Origin: Huaxiibacter chinensis
GTDB lineage: Bacteria; Pseudomonadota; Gammaproteobacteria; Enterobacterales; Enterobacteriaceae
DNA length: 64,000 nucleotides
NCBI RefSeq assembly: GCF_022171985.1
Contig: NZ_JAJVHF010000003.1
Span: forward strand, 124,001-188,000
Direction: 5' to 3'
The notes beneath the pieces were generated by a model, which saw only the letters and a list, made by a program, of their open reading frames with translations, did no database searches and had not been told where the DNA came from. Every line of letters starts with the position of its first letter. The first letter of the stretch is position 1. Both the position numbers and the translations under genes were made by a program. Below are positions 42,240 through 49,219 of this stretch, in pieces.

Positions 42240-42388
42240 GCTGCCTCCTGCCTTTCCCGATATTCCTCAGCGAGCCGCTGCGCCTTTAATGGATTGTTGA
42301 CCACTTCACCCCATGGCATTAGCCAGCCGTTACCAATGAAGGGAAGGCACAGTGTGCCAACCCTGATGTCGTCGTGAGAGTGGGTCAT
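42236..42388 (-). CDS. Small phage protein, 50 residues
   Basis: A short gene encoding 50 residues, beginning MTHSHDDIRVGTLCLPFIGN. The ATG at 42388 comes just after the SSB-like gene, and its stop overlaps the TTG of the next gene. The coding is dense, with a sensible composition (GWLMPWGEVVNNPLKAQRLA), so I think it is real. Function unknown. Confidence 0.65.
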   Translation of the reverse strand: MTHSHDDIRVGTLCLPFIGNGWLMPWGEVVNNPLKAQRLAEEYRERQEAA

Positions 42389-42399
42389 AACGAGGTGTC

Positions 42400-43110
42400 C
42401 TAGAACGGGATGTCATCGTCGAACTGCGGGTTTTGATTGCTTTGCGCAAGCTGGCGATTAGCCTGCTGCAGGCGAGAGTCAGGGACCGCGTTAGGGTCAT
42501 GCTGATTGTTGCCCCAGCCGCTATTGTTATTCGAAGATGCACCCCAACCGCTGCGTGAAGAATCGTGAGGCTTGCGGTCATCTTTATCTTTCATGTTGCG
42601 CTCAAGCGTGGCGATCGCTTCGGCTGGCGTTTTATCGGTGAATTCTTTGTAGGTGAGGCGCGAGCCAGGCTGGAATACGTGGCGCACTTCAAATTTGTAG
42701 CTGTCACTGCCATCCTGCTTGGTAGTGAGGAGCTTTTGCAGGAACAAGCCGACACGCTTACCCTCCAGTGCCGGAAGGCACCATTCAGGCCCGTTTTGCC
42801 CCTGACGCTGTTGCGCCTGAGCGTCTTTAACCTGCGCGACCCACATAATCGCAGCAATCAGGCCCATACCGAACGTCTGGCTTCCGTCGCGACCGAGGAA
42901 ATTGATGCGCAGGAAGTTCGCTTTCTGGCCGTCAGCGTCAAGCGAAAGAACAAGCGCCTGCGACTGTGAACCATCCTTGCCGAACTCATACACAGCAGAG
43001 GTGATGATGCCCTCGTATGCGCCGGTTTCAGAAATGCCAGCGGAAGATCCTGCTTTCAGTGCTGCTTCTGCCGACTGCTGGTTCCAGGTAAAGCTGATTG
43101 GTTGGTTCAT
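42400..43110 (-). CDS. Phage single-stranded DNA-binding protein with SSB-type tail
   Basis: A 236-residue protein with an N-terminal beta-rich domain (about 20-165) and a flexible Gly/Asn/Gln-rich linker (about 175-225) that ends in DDDIPF. This acidic tail is the hallmark of bacterial SSB, where it recruits repair proteins. The N-domain resembles phage DUF669-type proteins. It lies between the Sak4-like ATPase and the TGT/DpdA-like block, and such SSB-Sak4 pairs are common in phage recombination modules. Confidence 0.8.
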   Translation of the reverse strand: MNQPISFTWNQQSAEAALKAGSSAGISETGAYEGIITSAVYEFGKDGSQSQALVLSLDADGQKANFLRINFLGRDGSQTFGMGLIAAIMWVAQVKDAQAQQRQGQNGPEWCLPALEGKRVGLFLQKLLTTKQDGSDSYKFEVRHVFQPGSRLTYKEFTDKTPAEAIATLERNMKDKDDRKPHDSSRSGWGASSNNNSGWGNNQHDPNAVPDSRLQQANRQLAQSNQNPQFDDDIPF

Positions 43111-43121
43111 CGTTATCTCTC

Positions 43122-43787
43122 TTATAAATCAGTGAATTCAGAAATTGCGTTGTCGAACGCGGCCAGGTCGTTGTCCATGTCAGTCACTTCTGGACCGAAC
43201 AGGTCAGGAGGGCATTTCACGGTGTCGTTGTCGTCGCCCTTCAACAGGAAAAGGTGACTGCCGTCGCGCTTGATGATGCGCAGAACGATAGGGAAGTAGC
43301 CTTCGGGTGTAAGCTTTTCGTTGAGCATCTTGCCGACGGTCTTCATTCTGATTTTTCCTTCACTCTCTTCTGTGTGAGCGAAGAAGTAGACGCGGAAGTC
43401 GTCCGGAAGTTGGGTTGCTGCTTCGATAATGCGCCAGGCGTGCTCCGCCATTTCGGTGAATTTGGTGTAGCCAGTTTCGTAGGCCCGGTCCATGTTCTCG
43501 TGCTGCATCACTGCCTGGAAATCATCGATAATCAGCATCTTTCGGCTGCTTTGCGCTGCGTTACGAATAACGTCAAGAAGATGCCGGCCATTGCGGATAT
43601 CAACCACGTTACCGCGCTGTACCGAGTTATCCGGCAGACGTTTACCGTGGAGTTTCCAGCCAGTGTTGCGAAACGGGAGAGCCTTACGAATACAGCGTGC
43701 CAGAATGGCATTTTCCGGGTTAACGTTGCGGAGGCTGTACGTCTTGCCATACCCGGAATCGGCAAGGATGAGAGTCATCACCGCCAT
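43122..43787 (-). CDS. RecA-like AAA ATPase, Sak4-type recombination protein candidate
   Basis: A 221-residue ATPase with Walker A at residues 9-16 (ADSGYGKT) and Walker B KMLIIDD near 95-101. It has a RecA-core-like layout without extra domains. Phage Sak4 proteins have this size and usually sit beside an SSB, as here, and promote single-strand annealing with it. The neighbour on the other side is an ExoX-type exonuclease, completing a likely recombination module. The AAA_24 family also includes proteins of unknown role, so the Sak4 name is tentative. Confidence 0.7.
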   Translation of the reverse strand: MAVMTLILADSGYGKTYSLRNVNPENAILARCIRKALPFRNTGWKLHGKRLPDNSVQRGNVVDIRNGRHLLDVIRNAAQSSRKMLIIDDFQAVMQHENMDRAYETGYTKFTEMAEHAWRIIEAATQLPDDFRVYFFAHTEESEGKIRMKTVGKMLNEKLTPEGYFPIVLRIIKRDGSHLFLLKGDDNDTVKCPPDLFGPEVTDMDNDLAAFDNAISEFTDL

Positions 43788-43790
43788 AAA

Positions 43791-44447
43791 TCACCCCTTA
43801 AGCCAGTGTTTAATGGTAAAGAGAATGTCTTCATCGTCGCTGTTGCTGGACAGCCAGCGGAGATAGCCCGCGTCGACCTTCGCAATCTCCTCGAACGTCA
43901 GCCCTTTATGCTTACCGAAACGGATCGCTTTTATCAGTGACGGGTTGTTTGAAATTGCGCGCATTTCGCCCATCGTCCACTTCGCCAGGCGGCCCATATA
44001 CAAAAGCAGTTCCGCGGTGACGTAGCAGTCATAGAGCGCGCGGTGCGCATACAGACCTTCAGGCAATTCAGGTTTCAGGCCCAGGCTGTAACGCAGGTAC
44101 TGGTTGCTGTGGCTTGGGTGATCGGGGAGAAGGGCGCGCGCCAGCTTTGCCGTACAAATCCAGGGACCGTCAATTTGTGGAAGCTTCGACTTATCGAATT
44201 TCGCGTTGTGTGCAACGTAAGCCTGCGCGCCGAGGTAGCGACCGATAACCTCGCCAATCAGCGGGGCATCAGCAACCATATCTTCGGTGATGTGATGGAT
44301 AGCCATTGCCTCAAAGCTGATTGCCTCAGTTGGCTTAACAAAGTCGCTCATAGGGTTGCAGATAATACCGTCGACAATATCCACGCTGGCAATTTCCAGC
44401 ACGCTGCCTTCCAGGCTGGTCGTTTCTGTATCAATGACTCGCAACAT
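43791..44447 (-). CDS. Prophage ExoX-type 3'-5' exonuclease
   Basis: A 218-residue DnaQ/DEDD exonuclease, similar along its length to host ExoX encoded at 33563-34225. Exo I VIDTET (4-9), Exo II AHNAKFDKS (about 79-87) and Exo III AHRALYDC (about 131-138) are all intact, so it should be active. The central region (about 100-125) and C-terminus differ most from the host copy. GGAGATGAAGC precedes the ATG. It forms an operon with the Sak4-like ATPase (three bases apart) and SSB, in the place where lambda carries exo-bet-gam. Confidence 0.88.
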   Translation of the reverse strand: MLRVIDTETTSLEGSVLEIASVDIVDGIICNPMSDFVKPTEAISFEAMAIHHITEDMVADAPLIGEVIGRYLGAQAYVAHNAKFDKSKLPQIDGPWICTAKLARALLPDHPSHSNQYLRYSLGLKPELPEGLYAHRALYDCYVTAELLLYMGRLAKWTMGEMRAISNNPSLIKAIRFGKHKGLTFEEIAKVDAGYLRWLSSNSDDEDILFTIKHWLKG

Positions 44448-44586
44448 GCTTCATCTCCGTAATGTGGTCGTTAACTGCGTCAAATTCAGCGAGCTGGTGG
44501 GCCAGAGATTCGAGGTCTGCCGGCTGCAGGTCATACAGCAGGCAGAGAAGGGCAACCATCAGCAATCCGTACTGCTGAGTTACCAT
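44431..44586 (-). CDS. Small phage protein, 51 residues
   Basis: A 51-residue protein starting MVTQQYGLLMVALLCLLYDL, with a short hydrophobic N-terminal segment that might touch the membrane. The ATG at 44586 follows GGAG at a good distance. It overlaps the stop of the preceding gene by seven bases and the start of the exonuclease by 17. Unknown function. Confidence 0.6.
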   Translation of the reverse strand: MVTQQYGLLMVALLCLLYDLQPADLESLAHQLAEFDAVNDHITEMKHVASH

Positions 44587-44975
44587 TTCGTTCTCCGTGA
44601 ATTTTTGGCGCGTGAGGGGTTCTGACTGAAGTGTTTCTCTGCACATTTTTTATCGGTGCAGAAGTGTTCTTGTTTCGACGACATGTAGGTCGAAACGGTC
44701 TGCACGTTGCAATCGCTCTTGTGTCGACGCGCGCCGCACCAGGCGCACATCACCGAGTTGAGATGCTCGGTGGCCGAGTCGAGAAAGATGCTTTCGGAAA
44801 AACTACCCGGCACACCGCGCGAATCGACATATTCGATCATGCTTTCGGTGCGCCCGGCGCTGTTAGTGAATGACCCGCGCCCGGTAAGCTTGATGACCTG
44901 TCCACCAAGTTTGAGACGGGATCCTTCTGGCAAACTTGCCAGGCGTTCAGAGGTCAATCGCTCATAAGGTTGCAT
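44580..44975 (-). CDS. Hypothetical phage protein with four-Cys zinc-binding region
   Basis: A 131-residue protein. The C-terminal third holds CAWCGARRH (about 78-86) and FCTDKKCAEKH (about 105-115), a likely four-Cys zinc site. The N-terminal part is beta-rich (GSRLKLGGQVIKLTGRG). The end is basic (SRAKNSRRTKW). A strong AAGGAG lies before the ATG. It may bind nucleic acid, but I do not recognise the family. Confidence 0.7.
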   Translation of the reverse strand: MQPYERLTSERLASLPEGSRLKLGGQVIKLTGRGSFTNSAGRTESMIEYVDSRGVPGSFSESIFLDSATEHLNSVMCAWCGARRHKSDCNVQTVSTYMSSKQEHFCTDKKCAEKHFSQNPSRAKNSRRTKW

Positions 44976-45108
44976 AGAGACTCCTTAAAAAGTGCGTACG
45001 AAGCCCGGCCGCTTAAAGCCAGCCTGGACACTTAATTGAGAAAACTTGATTAATCAGCAAGCCAGCGCAGAATGTCATTAGCGCAGCGGCAACAATTAAG
45101 GTGACAAA

Positions 45109-45423
45109 ATGCTGATTAATAAAAAATTGCCTACTCCGATGTACCCAACCGATGAGATGGGTAGAAGGTCGAAGAGGAATCACTGGTTTGTGAGAGAAAA
45201 GGGGAGTGATCAACCAAACGATCAGTCATGGTATGACTGGTGGAAGTCTCGTTCTCTCGGCCTGGGCAAGAATGGGCATATTGCATGGCGTTCGACGTGC
45301 ATCGCTAAAAACGCTCCAGACCCGTATAACCCACCCGAATCATTTGATGTCGACTTCCAGGCACCGGATGGAAAGCTGTATCACCTGGAATTTAAGCTCG
45401 CGCCTCACGGCCCGAATAAGTGA
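45109..45423 (+). CDS. Hypothetical 104-residue protein encoded against the early operon
   Basis: A 104-residue protein rich in Trp, Tyr and Pro (NHWFVREKG, SWYDWWKSR, DVDFQAPDGKLYHLEFKL), on the opposite strand to all neighbours. AAGGTGAC lies at a good distance before the ATG. The minus strand in this stretch shows only an atypical reading with a TTG start, so the plus strand is the better call. Being read from its own promoter, it might be expressed in the lysogen. I see no known family; expression is inferred. Confidence 0.6.
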   Translation: MLINKKLPTPMYPTDEMGRRSKRNHWFVREKGSDQPNDQSWYDWWKSRSLGLGKNGHIAWRSTCIAKNAPDPYNPPESFDVDFQAPDGKLYHLEFKLAPHGPNK

Positions 45424-45427
45424 TTCG

Positions 45428-45631
45428 CTAATTGCTCAGGCCATTACCGCGACCGTCGAGATAGACCTCCACGATCAACTCTTTGGTGAAGGTCCGCTCA
45501 CAGCCGCGGTGAAGGTAAAGCTTGCCGCGCTTGTGGGCTGATGCTGTCCACATACCATCTTTGTGCTTTACAAGCATGCCTGGCTGAACGGCGCCGCGGT
45601 TAACTTCAACATACCCATAGTGATGAATCAT
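45428..45631 (-). CDS. Small phage protein, 67 residues
   Basis: A 67-residue protein beginning MIHHYGYVEVNRGAVQPGML. The central VQPGMLVKHKDGMWTASAHKRGKLYLHRGCERTF suggests a small beta-barrel domain. GGAGGGTAAGCA is a good ribosome-binding site. Its ATG overlaps the stop of the preceding gene by two bases. Unknown function. Confidence 0.65.
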   Translation of the reverse strand: MIHHYGYVEVNRGAVQPGMLVKHKDGMWTASAHKRGKLYLHRGCERTFTKELIVEVYLDGRGNGLSN

Positions 45632-45786
45632 TGCTTACCCTCCACCTGTACCAGTAAGTCAGCAACGTGCATCTGCCATCGGTTCAGCGTGAGCTTGTCG
45701 CGCGGGTTCGATACCGACGTCAGCTGCCACTCGTTATCGTTGAGCTTTTTGGTGGTGTACTGCTTGCCGTTGTGGGTGACTGTCAT
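45628..45786 (-). CDS. Small phage protein, 52 residues
   Basis: A 52-residue protein beginning MTVTHNGKQYTTKKLNDNEW. It overlaps both neighbours at ATGA-type junctions (45783-45786 and 45628-45631), which supports translation in a chain with them. The composition looks like a small beta-hairpin domain. Unknown function. Confidence 0.65.
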   Translation of the reverse strand: MTVTHNGKQYTTKKLNDNEWQLTSVSNPRDKLTLNRWQMHVADLLVQVEGKQ

Positions 45787-46139
45787 AATGCCTCCCGGGC
45801 GAGGAGCATTGCGTCGGCCATTTGATAAGCTTCATTAGCCAAGTCCTTTCGGTCATATAAAGCGCCAGATTTGGCAGCAACTCCTTGCATATAAGCAGTT
45901 GCGAAGTAGTCGCGTATCGTCATTTCATCTGTAGTGACTGAAACCTCTTCCGGATATGGCTTGTCATCAAAGCGGTAAAGCAGGTCGTAATCGCCAGCAT
46001 CGTCAAAGCTGGTGACTTCGTACGCCCAGCGGTGACCGGCCCATTCAAATGACTGGCCCCTTTTATCGCCCCAAAATCGGCTTTTAAGGTAGGCGCCATA
46101 TTCAGGAGAGCTAGCGTAAACTTTCATGGTGTATTTCAT
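45783..46139 (-). CDS. Hypothetical phage protein, 118 residues
   Basis: A 118-residue protein, MKYTMKVYASSPEYGAYLKS at the start, with many aromatic and acidic residues. The ATG at 46139 is preferred because GGAGATGATT stands at the right distance; another ATG lies six bases earlier. No signal peptide, membrane segment or known motif. Second gene of the leftward early operon. Confidence 0.7.
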   Translation of the reverse strand: MKYTMKVYASSPEYGAYLKSRFWGDKRGQSFEWAGHRWAYEVTSFDDAGDYDLLYRFDDKPYPEEVSVTTDEMTIRDYFATAYMQGVAAKSGALYDRKDLANEAYQMADAMLLAREAL

Positions 46140-46174
46140 AATCATCTCCGCGCTTAAGGCCGCGCCGCCGGTGG

Positions 46175-46738
46175 TTAGTTGTTTCGATACTTGGCGACTG
46201 CCGCTTGATAAGCAGCGCTCGCTTCAGATTCTGTCGCGTAATAGCCGAGGGAAACGTTGCGTCCATCAACCCATATCTTTGCCGACCATGGTTTGGGGCG
46301 GCTAACCTTCAACTTGCTCGTGCCTTTGGCGTGAGTTCTCTGCTTTTTGAAGGTACGGTGTTCGTCTGTTTTGATTGGCGGCAGCGGCTTTCCGTCGAAT
46401 CTTTCCGAGTTCAGAAAGTTATCTCGACGCGTGACCACCCGGAGATTTTCAAGCCTGTTATCAGATCGGTTACGGTTTATATGGTCAATTACGAGTCCGT
46501 CAGGAATAGGACCGTTGTGCATCTCCCATATAATTCTGTGGGCCTTTATTTTTCGCTTGAGGAAAACAATCTCAACAGCGATATATCCATCGGCTCTCGT
46601 GGTTCCCGCTTCCTTGCCTGCGTATCGCTTATTCCACGATCTGATTTTTGCTGCTGAGTCATCTATGTCAGCTGGTCTTTGCTTCCATCGCAGCAGGCCG
46701 AGCTTTGGATCGTAAGTAAAGTAGTTTGACCAATTCAT
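46175..46738 (-). CDS. HNH endonuclease with AP2-type DNA-binding domain
   Basis: A 187-residue protein. The HNH nuclease core spans about 85-115 (IKAHRIIWEMHNG...LVIDHINRNRSDNRLENLR), with catalytic DH and Asn residues typical of phage HNH enzymes. A C-terminal AP2-like segment (about 150-187, WSAKIWVDGRNVSLGYYATESEA) would bind DNA. The ATG at 46738 follows GGAGAGAAA. Such free-standing HNH genes behave as homing elements. Here it is the first coding gene after pL. Confidence 0.88.
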   Translation of the reverse strand: MNWSNYFTYDPKLGLLRWKQRPADIDDSAAKIRSWNKRYAGKEAGTTRADGYIAVEIVFLKRKIKAHRIIWEMHNGPIPDGLVIDHINRNRSDNRLENLRVVTRRDNFLNSERFDGKPLPPIKTDEHRTFKKQRTHAKGTSKLKVSRPKPWSAKIWVDGRNVSLGYYATESEASAAYQAAVAKYRNN

Positions 46739-47397
46739 TTTCTCTCCCGGTCTTTCCCGAATGTCAGAACTAAAGACTTCTGCGCAATCGCACATTCAAA
46801 CAATTTTGACGGTGGATGGCCGCCGGTTGTCATAACTAAGCCGCCTCGGTGAAGCGACTGAGGTATGAAAAAAGCCGCTGGTTAGGCGGCTGATTCGAAT
46901 TTGCCACACTCTCGCAGTGGCCGCGCTCATGCCCTTGAGTCGTATGCCGCCCCATGGCCGCCCATAACCAGTTCAGGCTTGGCTTTCCTGATGCCTCCCC
47001 GGCGCCACTTGTATTCATTAACCCTAACCAGATGCGAAGCTGGCTCACGACTAGAGACTCGGGCGCAGGTTATGCCCCTGCGATTGCCGCCACTTGGCTG
47101 CTGCGGTCTATCCGCTTTACTGCTACATAGCCCACCCCACTTGTTGATGTATGTTTAAAAAATCTTTGCGCTTCGCACCTCTCATCCCGCCAGTGTTGCC
47201 CGTTCCCACGCCTTTATCGCTCTCGCGAGGGGGTAGCCTTCTCACCGACCGGATCGCCGCCGGTGATACGCAGCATTTGTGCGTTGGGGTCTAAACAGGA
47301 TTACTGAGTGCTGTTCCGACTTTGCATGTTGTTAAAAAGCAGGCGACTTGCTGTCCGCCGCTGGCTAACTTCGCTCAGCTGTCGATGTCGTTTCGAT
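46739..47397 (-). promoter_or_regulatory. Long non-coding leader of the pL transcript
   Basis: Between the predicted pL start (about 47397) and the HNH gene lie some 660 bases with no convincing gene. The RNA would form several hairpins: a six-base stem CGCAGG/CCTGCG (47070-47092), a stem at about 46904-46922 (GCCACT...AGTGTGGC), and a terminator at 46867-46891. There is no recognisable N antiterminator gene. So this leader may carry an RNA-encoded antitermination (put-like) or immunity (C4-like) function. That role is inference. Confidence 0.45.
46867..46891 (-). terminator. Leftward terminator in the pL leader
   Basis: On the minus strand AGCCGCC taacca GCGGCT is followed by TTTTT. It lies 130 bases before the first early gene, so early expression needs read-through or antitermination. 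Confidence 0.75.
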
Positions 47398-47403
47398 GAA
47401 TTG

Positions 47404-47432
47404 ATAATAGCGATGAGTATTGTTTATAGCAA
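47404..47432 (-). promoter_or_regulatory. Early leftward promoter pL
   Basis: On the minus strand TTGCTA, 17 bases, TATTAT forms a promoter with the same design as pR (TTGCCT-17-TATTAT). Two repressor-site repeats overlap it, as expected for an early phage promoter under CI control. Confidence 0.75.
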
Positions 47433-47466
47433 TACGTATTGATATTAATTAATAGCAATTAGTATT
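47411..47466. promoter_or_regulatory. Left operator cluster (OL)
   Basis: Three related 12-base sites: CAATACTCATCG (minus strand, 47411-47422), the perfect palindrome CAATACGTATTG (47430-47441) and CAATTAGTATTA (47455-47466). The same motif recurs at OR, on the other side of cI, so these are very likely CI/Cro operators. Confidence 0.75.
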
Positions 47467-47578
47467 AATGCGTTGATAGCTAAAGGAATTTAATTTGATA
47501 TTTTTTCGTGTGAATGAGATTCGGAGCGTGTTTTCTCTGGGGTGAGGGTTGCTGTGATGGGCGGGCTAGCTGCAGGCA

Positions 47579-47608
47579 ATAAAAAACCCAGCACTATGGC
47601 TGGGTTCT
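47579..47608 (-). terminator. Terminator after the lipoprotein gene
   Basis: On the minus strand AACCCAGC...GCTGGGTTTTTT forms a stem and T-run. It should end the cI-lipoprotein transcript before pL. Confidence 0.8.
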
Positions 47609-47623
47609 TCAGGGCAGTGAAGG

Positions 47624-48109
47624 TTACCGGGTAACCATCACTGTATTGTTTTGACCTGCTTTTACTGACGCGGCGGACATCAGCGCGCCGCCTTCAGTCA
47701 CCAGCCCGTACGTGGATGGGCGCATCCAAGTAACGGTGGTCTGAACGTAATATTCGCCAGGGGCAATGTTATCGAACTCAAACTTACCCTGGGCATCAGC
47801 AATAGTGACTTTCTCATACTTTGCAGCGCGCATATCTTCTTTGTCGCAACGGGTGAGCCCCATGCATGTAGCGAACTGGAAGTCGGTATAAGAGGTTTTT
47901 GGCATCAGGGTAACCTGACTACCGGCTGCTACTTTAACGTCTCCGCCCATTGTTTTTAGGAAGGCCTGTCCAGTCAGCTTTTCTGATCCTTCAAGTTTCA
48001 CTTTGTCATACTCGGCCTGAGGGAACGCTGGGAGGTTAACTGGTTTAGGTATGGACATACATCCAGATAGAAGTGCAGCTGCTGTCGCTGCAATAAAGTA
48101 CTTTTTCAT
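47624..48109 (-). CDS. Prophage lipoprotein downstream of cI (possible lysogenic conversion)
   Basis: A 161-residue lipoprotein precursor: MKKYFIAATAAALLSGC has a clear lipobox (LSGC) with Cys17 as the lipid site. Residue 18 is Met, so sorting to the outer membrane is allowed. The C-terminal half (about 95-160, ITIADAQGKFEFDNIAPGEYYV-like) resembles small transthyretin-like regulatory domains. It is on the cI strand, 36 bases downstream, where lambda has rexAB, and before a terminator. So it is probably made in lysogens. A role in superinfection exclusion or surface change is inference. Confidence 0.75.
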   Translation of the reverse strand: MKKYFIAATAAALLSGCMSIPKPVNLPAFPQAEYDKVKLEGSEKLTGQAFLKTMGGDVKVAAGSQVTLMPKTSYTDFQFATCMGLTRCDKEDMRAAKYEKVTIADAQGKFEFDNIAPGEYYVQTTVTWMRPSTYGLVTEGGALMSAASVKAGQNNTVMVTR

Positions 48110-48145
48110 AATAATCCTTGCTGTGAAAAGCCGTGAGGCTAAAAG

Positions 48146-48850
48146 TTAACCGTGTTTTCTGTATGTCTGAGGCATGCTGCCAATCACTTTGCCGAATACG
48201 AGGATTCTGTTCATCTCTTCTTTTTCGATCGGCTCCCAGGGGCGATAGGTCTGGTTGTCGGATATTACCAGCAACTTGTCTTTCATCTTCTGCAGGCGTT
48301 TGACATGGGATGTTTCGTCATAGATAAAAGCGTATATGCCATCACCGTCGAATTGCTGAACGCTGATATCCACAAACAGCAAGTCTCCTGGCTCAATGGT
48401 CCCGGCCATGCTGTCGCCGCGAACATTTATGATTCTTATCTGCTCAGCCTTCCTGCCATTAAACATACGGCGAGCCTCTTCGACTGAATATTCCACGGAT
48501 CTAAGCACCTCTACAAACTCGCTGTTGATGGCTCCAGGCCCAGCGCTTACGTAGAAGTCTAGCGCCTCAATACGAAAGGTGTCAGTAGGGGCCAGATCTG
48601 TTTTTGGCTGCGAAATTGCGGGCATTTGACCATCGCCACGCATTGGGCCAACTCCGGTTGAAAGCCACTCAGTGCGAACGCCAAGCGCGTTTGCGATCTC
48701 AACGATTTTAGTTGAACCCCGGGCATTGCCACTGGTCAGCCTCCAGATAGTGGGCTGAGCAACGCCAGATGCCTTAGCCAAAGCACCCTGAGACATGCCA
48801 GATAGTTCCATTGCCTGATTCAGGCGTTCTGCAAGAGTTTCTTTTTTCAT
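48146..48850 (-). CDS. cI: CI-like repressor (LexA/S24 type)
   Basis: A 234-residue repressor. The N-terminal helix-turn-helix is at about 17-45 (MSQGALAKASGVAQPTIWRL). The C-terminal S24 domain has the self-cleavage site Ala103-Gly104 (SAGPG), Ser147 (RGDSM) and Lys184 (HVKRL). RecA-driven cleavage and induction by DNA damage are expected. The ATG at 48850 is 9 bases from the predicted pRM -10, so its mRNA may be leaderless, as for lambda cI. It should bind the CAATAC-type operators at OL and OR. Confidence 0.93.
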   Translation of the reverse strand: MKKETLAERLNQAMELSGMSQGALAKASGVAQPTIWRLTSGNARGSTKIVEIANALGVRTEWLSTGVGPMRGDGQMPAISQPKTDLAPTDTFRIEALDFYVSAGPGAINSEFVEVLRSVEYSVEEARRMFNGRKAEQIRIINVRGDSMAGTIEPGDLLFVDISVQQFDGDGIYAFIYDETSHVKRLQKMKDKLLVISDNQTYRPWEPIEKEEMNRILVFGKVIGSMPQTYRKHG

Positions 48851-48857
48851 AAGTTTA

Positions 48858-48886
48858 AATTTATACGCTTGAGTATTGATGGTCAA
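48858..48886 (-). promoter_or_regulatory. pRM promoter for cI
   Basis: On the minus strand TTGACC (48881-48886) is followed at 17 bases by TAAATT (or at 15 bases by TATAAA). An operator repeat lies between them. Transcription would start at or within a few bases of the cI ATG, giving leaderless mRNA. Confidence 0.6.
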
Positions 48887-48951
48887 AACACGTTTAGCTA
48901 TTGCCTAAATCAATACGCATTGCTATTATCAATTCACACCAATACTCATAG
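48867..48951. promoter_or_regulatory. Right operator cluster (OR)
   Basis: Three copies of the repeat found at OL: CAATACTCAAGC (minus strand, 48867-48878), CAATACGCATTG (48911-48922, inside the pR spacer) and CAATACTCATAG (48940-48951, near the cro start). The arrangement covers both pRM and pR. Confidence 0.75.
48901..48929 (+). promoter_or_regulatory. Early rightward promoter pR
   Basis: TTGCCT, 17 bases, TATTAT, with an operator in the spacer. Transcription would start near 48936 and read cro and the replication genes. Confidence 0.75.
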
Positions 48952-48961
48952 GAATTGGAAC

Positions 48962-49189
48962 ATGACGAACAAAACCATCCAGCGCGCCATTGATATCGCT
49001 GGTAGCCAGAAGAAATTAGCCGACCTCTGCGGTGTTGCGCAGCCGACGGTATGGCGCTGGTTGCACGGTGGCGGCATTGATGCCCGCTACGTAATGAAGA
49101 TTGTTAGTGCAACCAACGGCAAGCTCAAACCAGCAGATATTCGCCCAGATCTCGCCCAGCTGCTTGGGGCGAATAATACAGCCGCCTGA
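48962..49189 (+). CDS. cro: Cro-like regulator, YdaS family
   Basis: A 75-residue helix-turn-helix protein of the YdaS/Cro type (KTIQRAIDIAGSQKKLADLCGVAQPTVWRW). The recognition region (GVAQPTVWR) is nearly the same as in the CI repressor (GVAQPTIWR), so both likely bind the same operators. The ATG at 48962 is preceded by AGGA. It is the first gene from pR, opposite cI. Confidence 0.88.
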   Translation: MTNKTIQRAIDIAGSQKKLADLCGVAQPTVWRWLHGGGIDARYVMKIVSATNGKLKPADIRPDLAQLLGANNTAA

Positions 49190-49219
49190 CCGGCGGCCTT
49201 AGCCACGAAAGGGAAAGCA

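Noticed and set aside
45013..45213. Minus-strand reading of 66 codons with a hydrophobic end
   Set aside because: It begins with TTG, has no good ribosome-binding site and overlaps the more protein-like gene at 45109-45423. A shorter membrane peptide from its last 36 codons has no start codon in place.
46836..47048. Minus-strand reading of 70 codons in the pL leader
   Set aside because: It starts at a non-ATG codon without a ribosome-binding site and runs across hairpins and the leader terminator. It is more likely structured RNA than coding.
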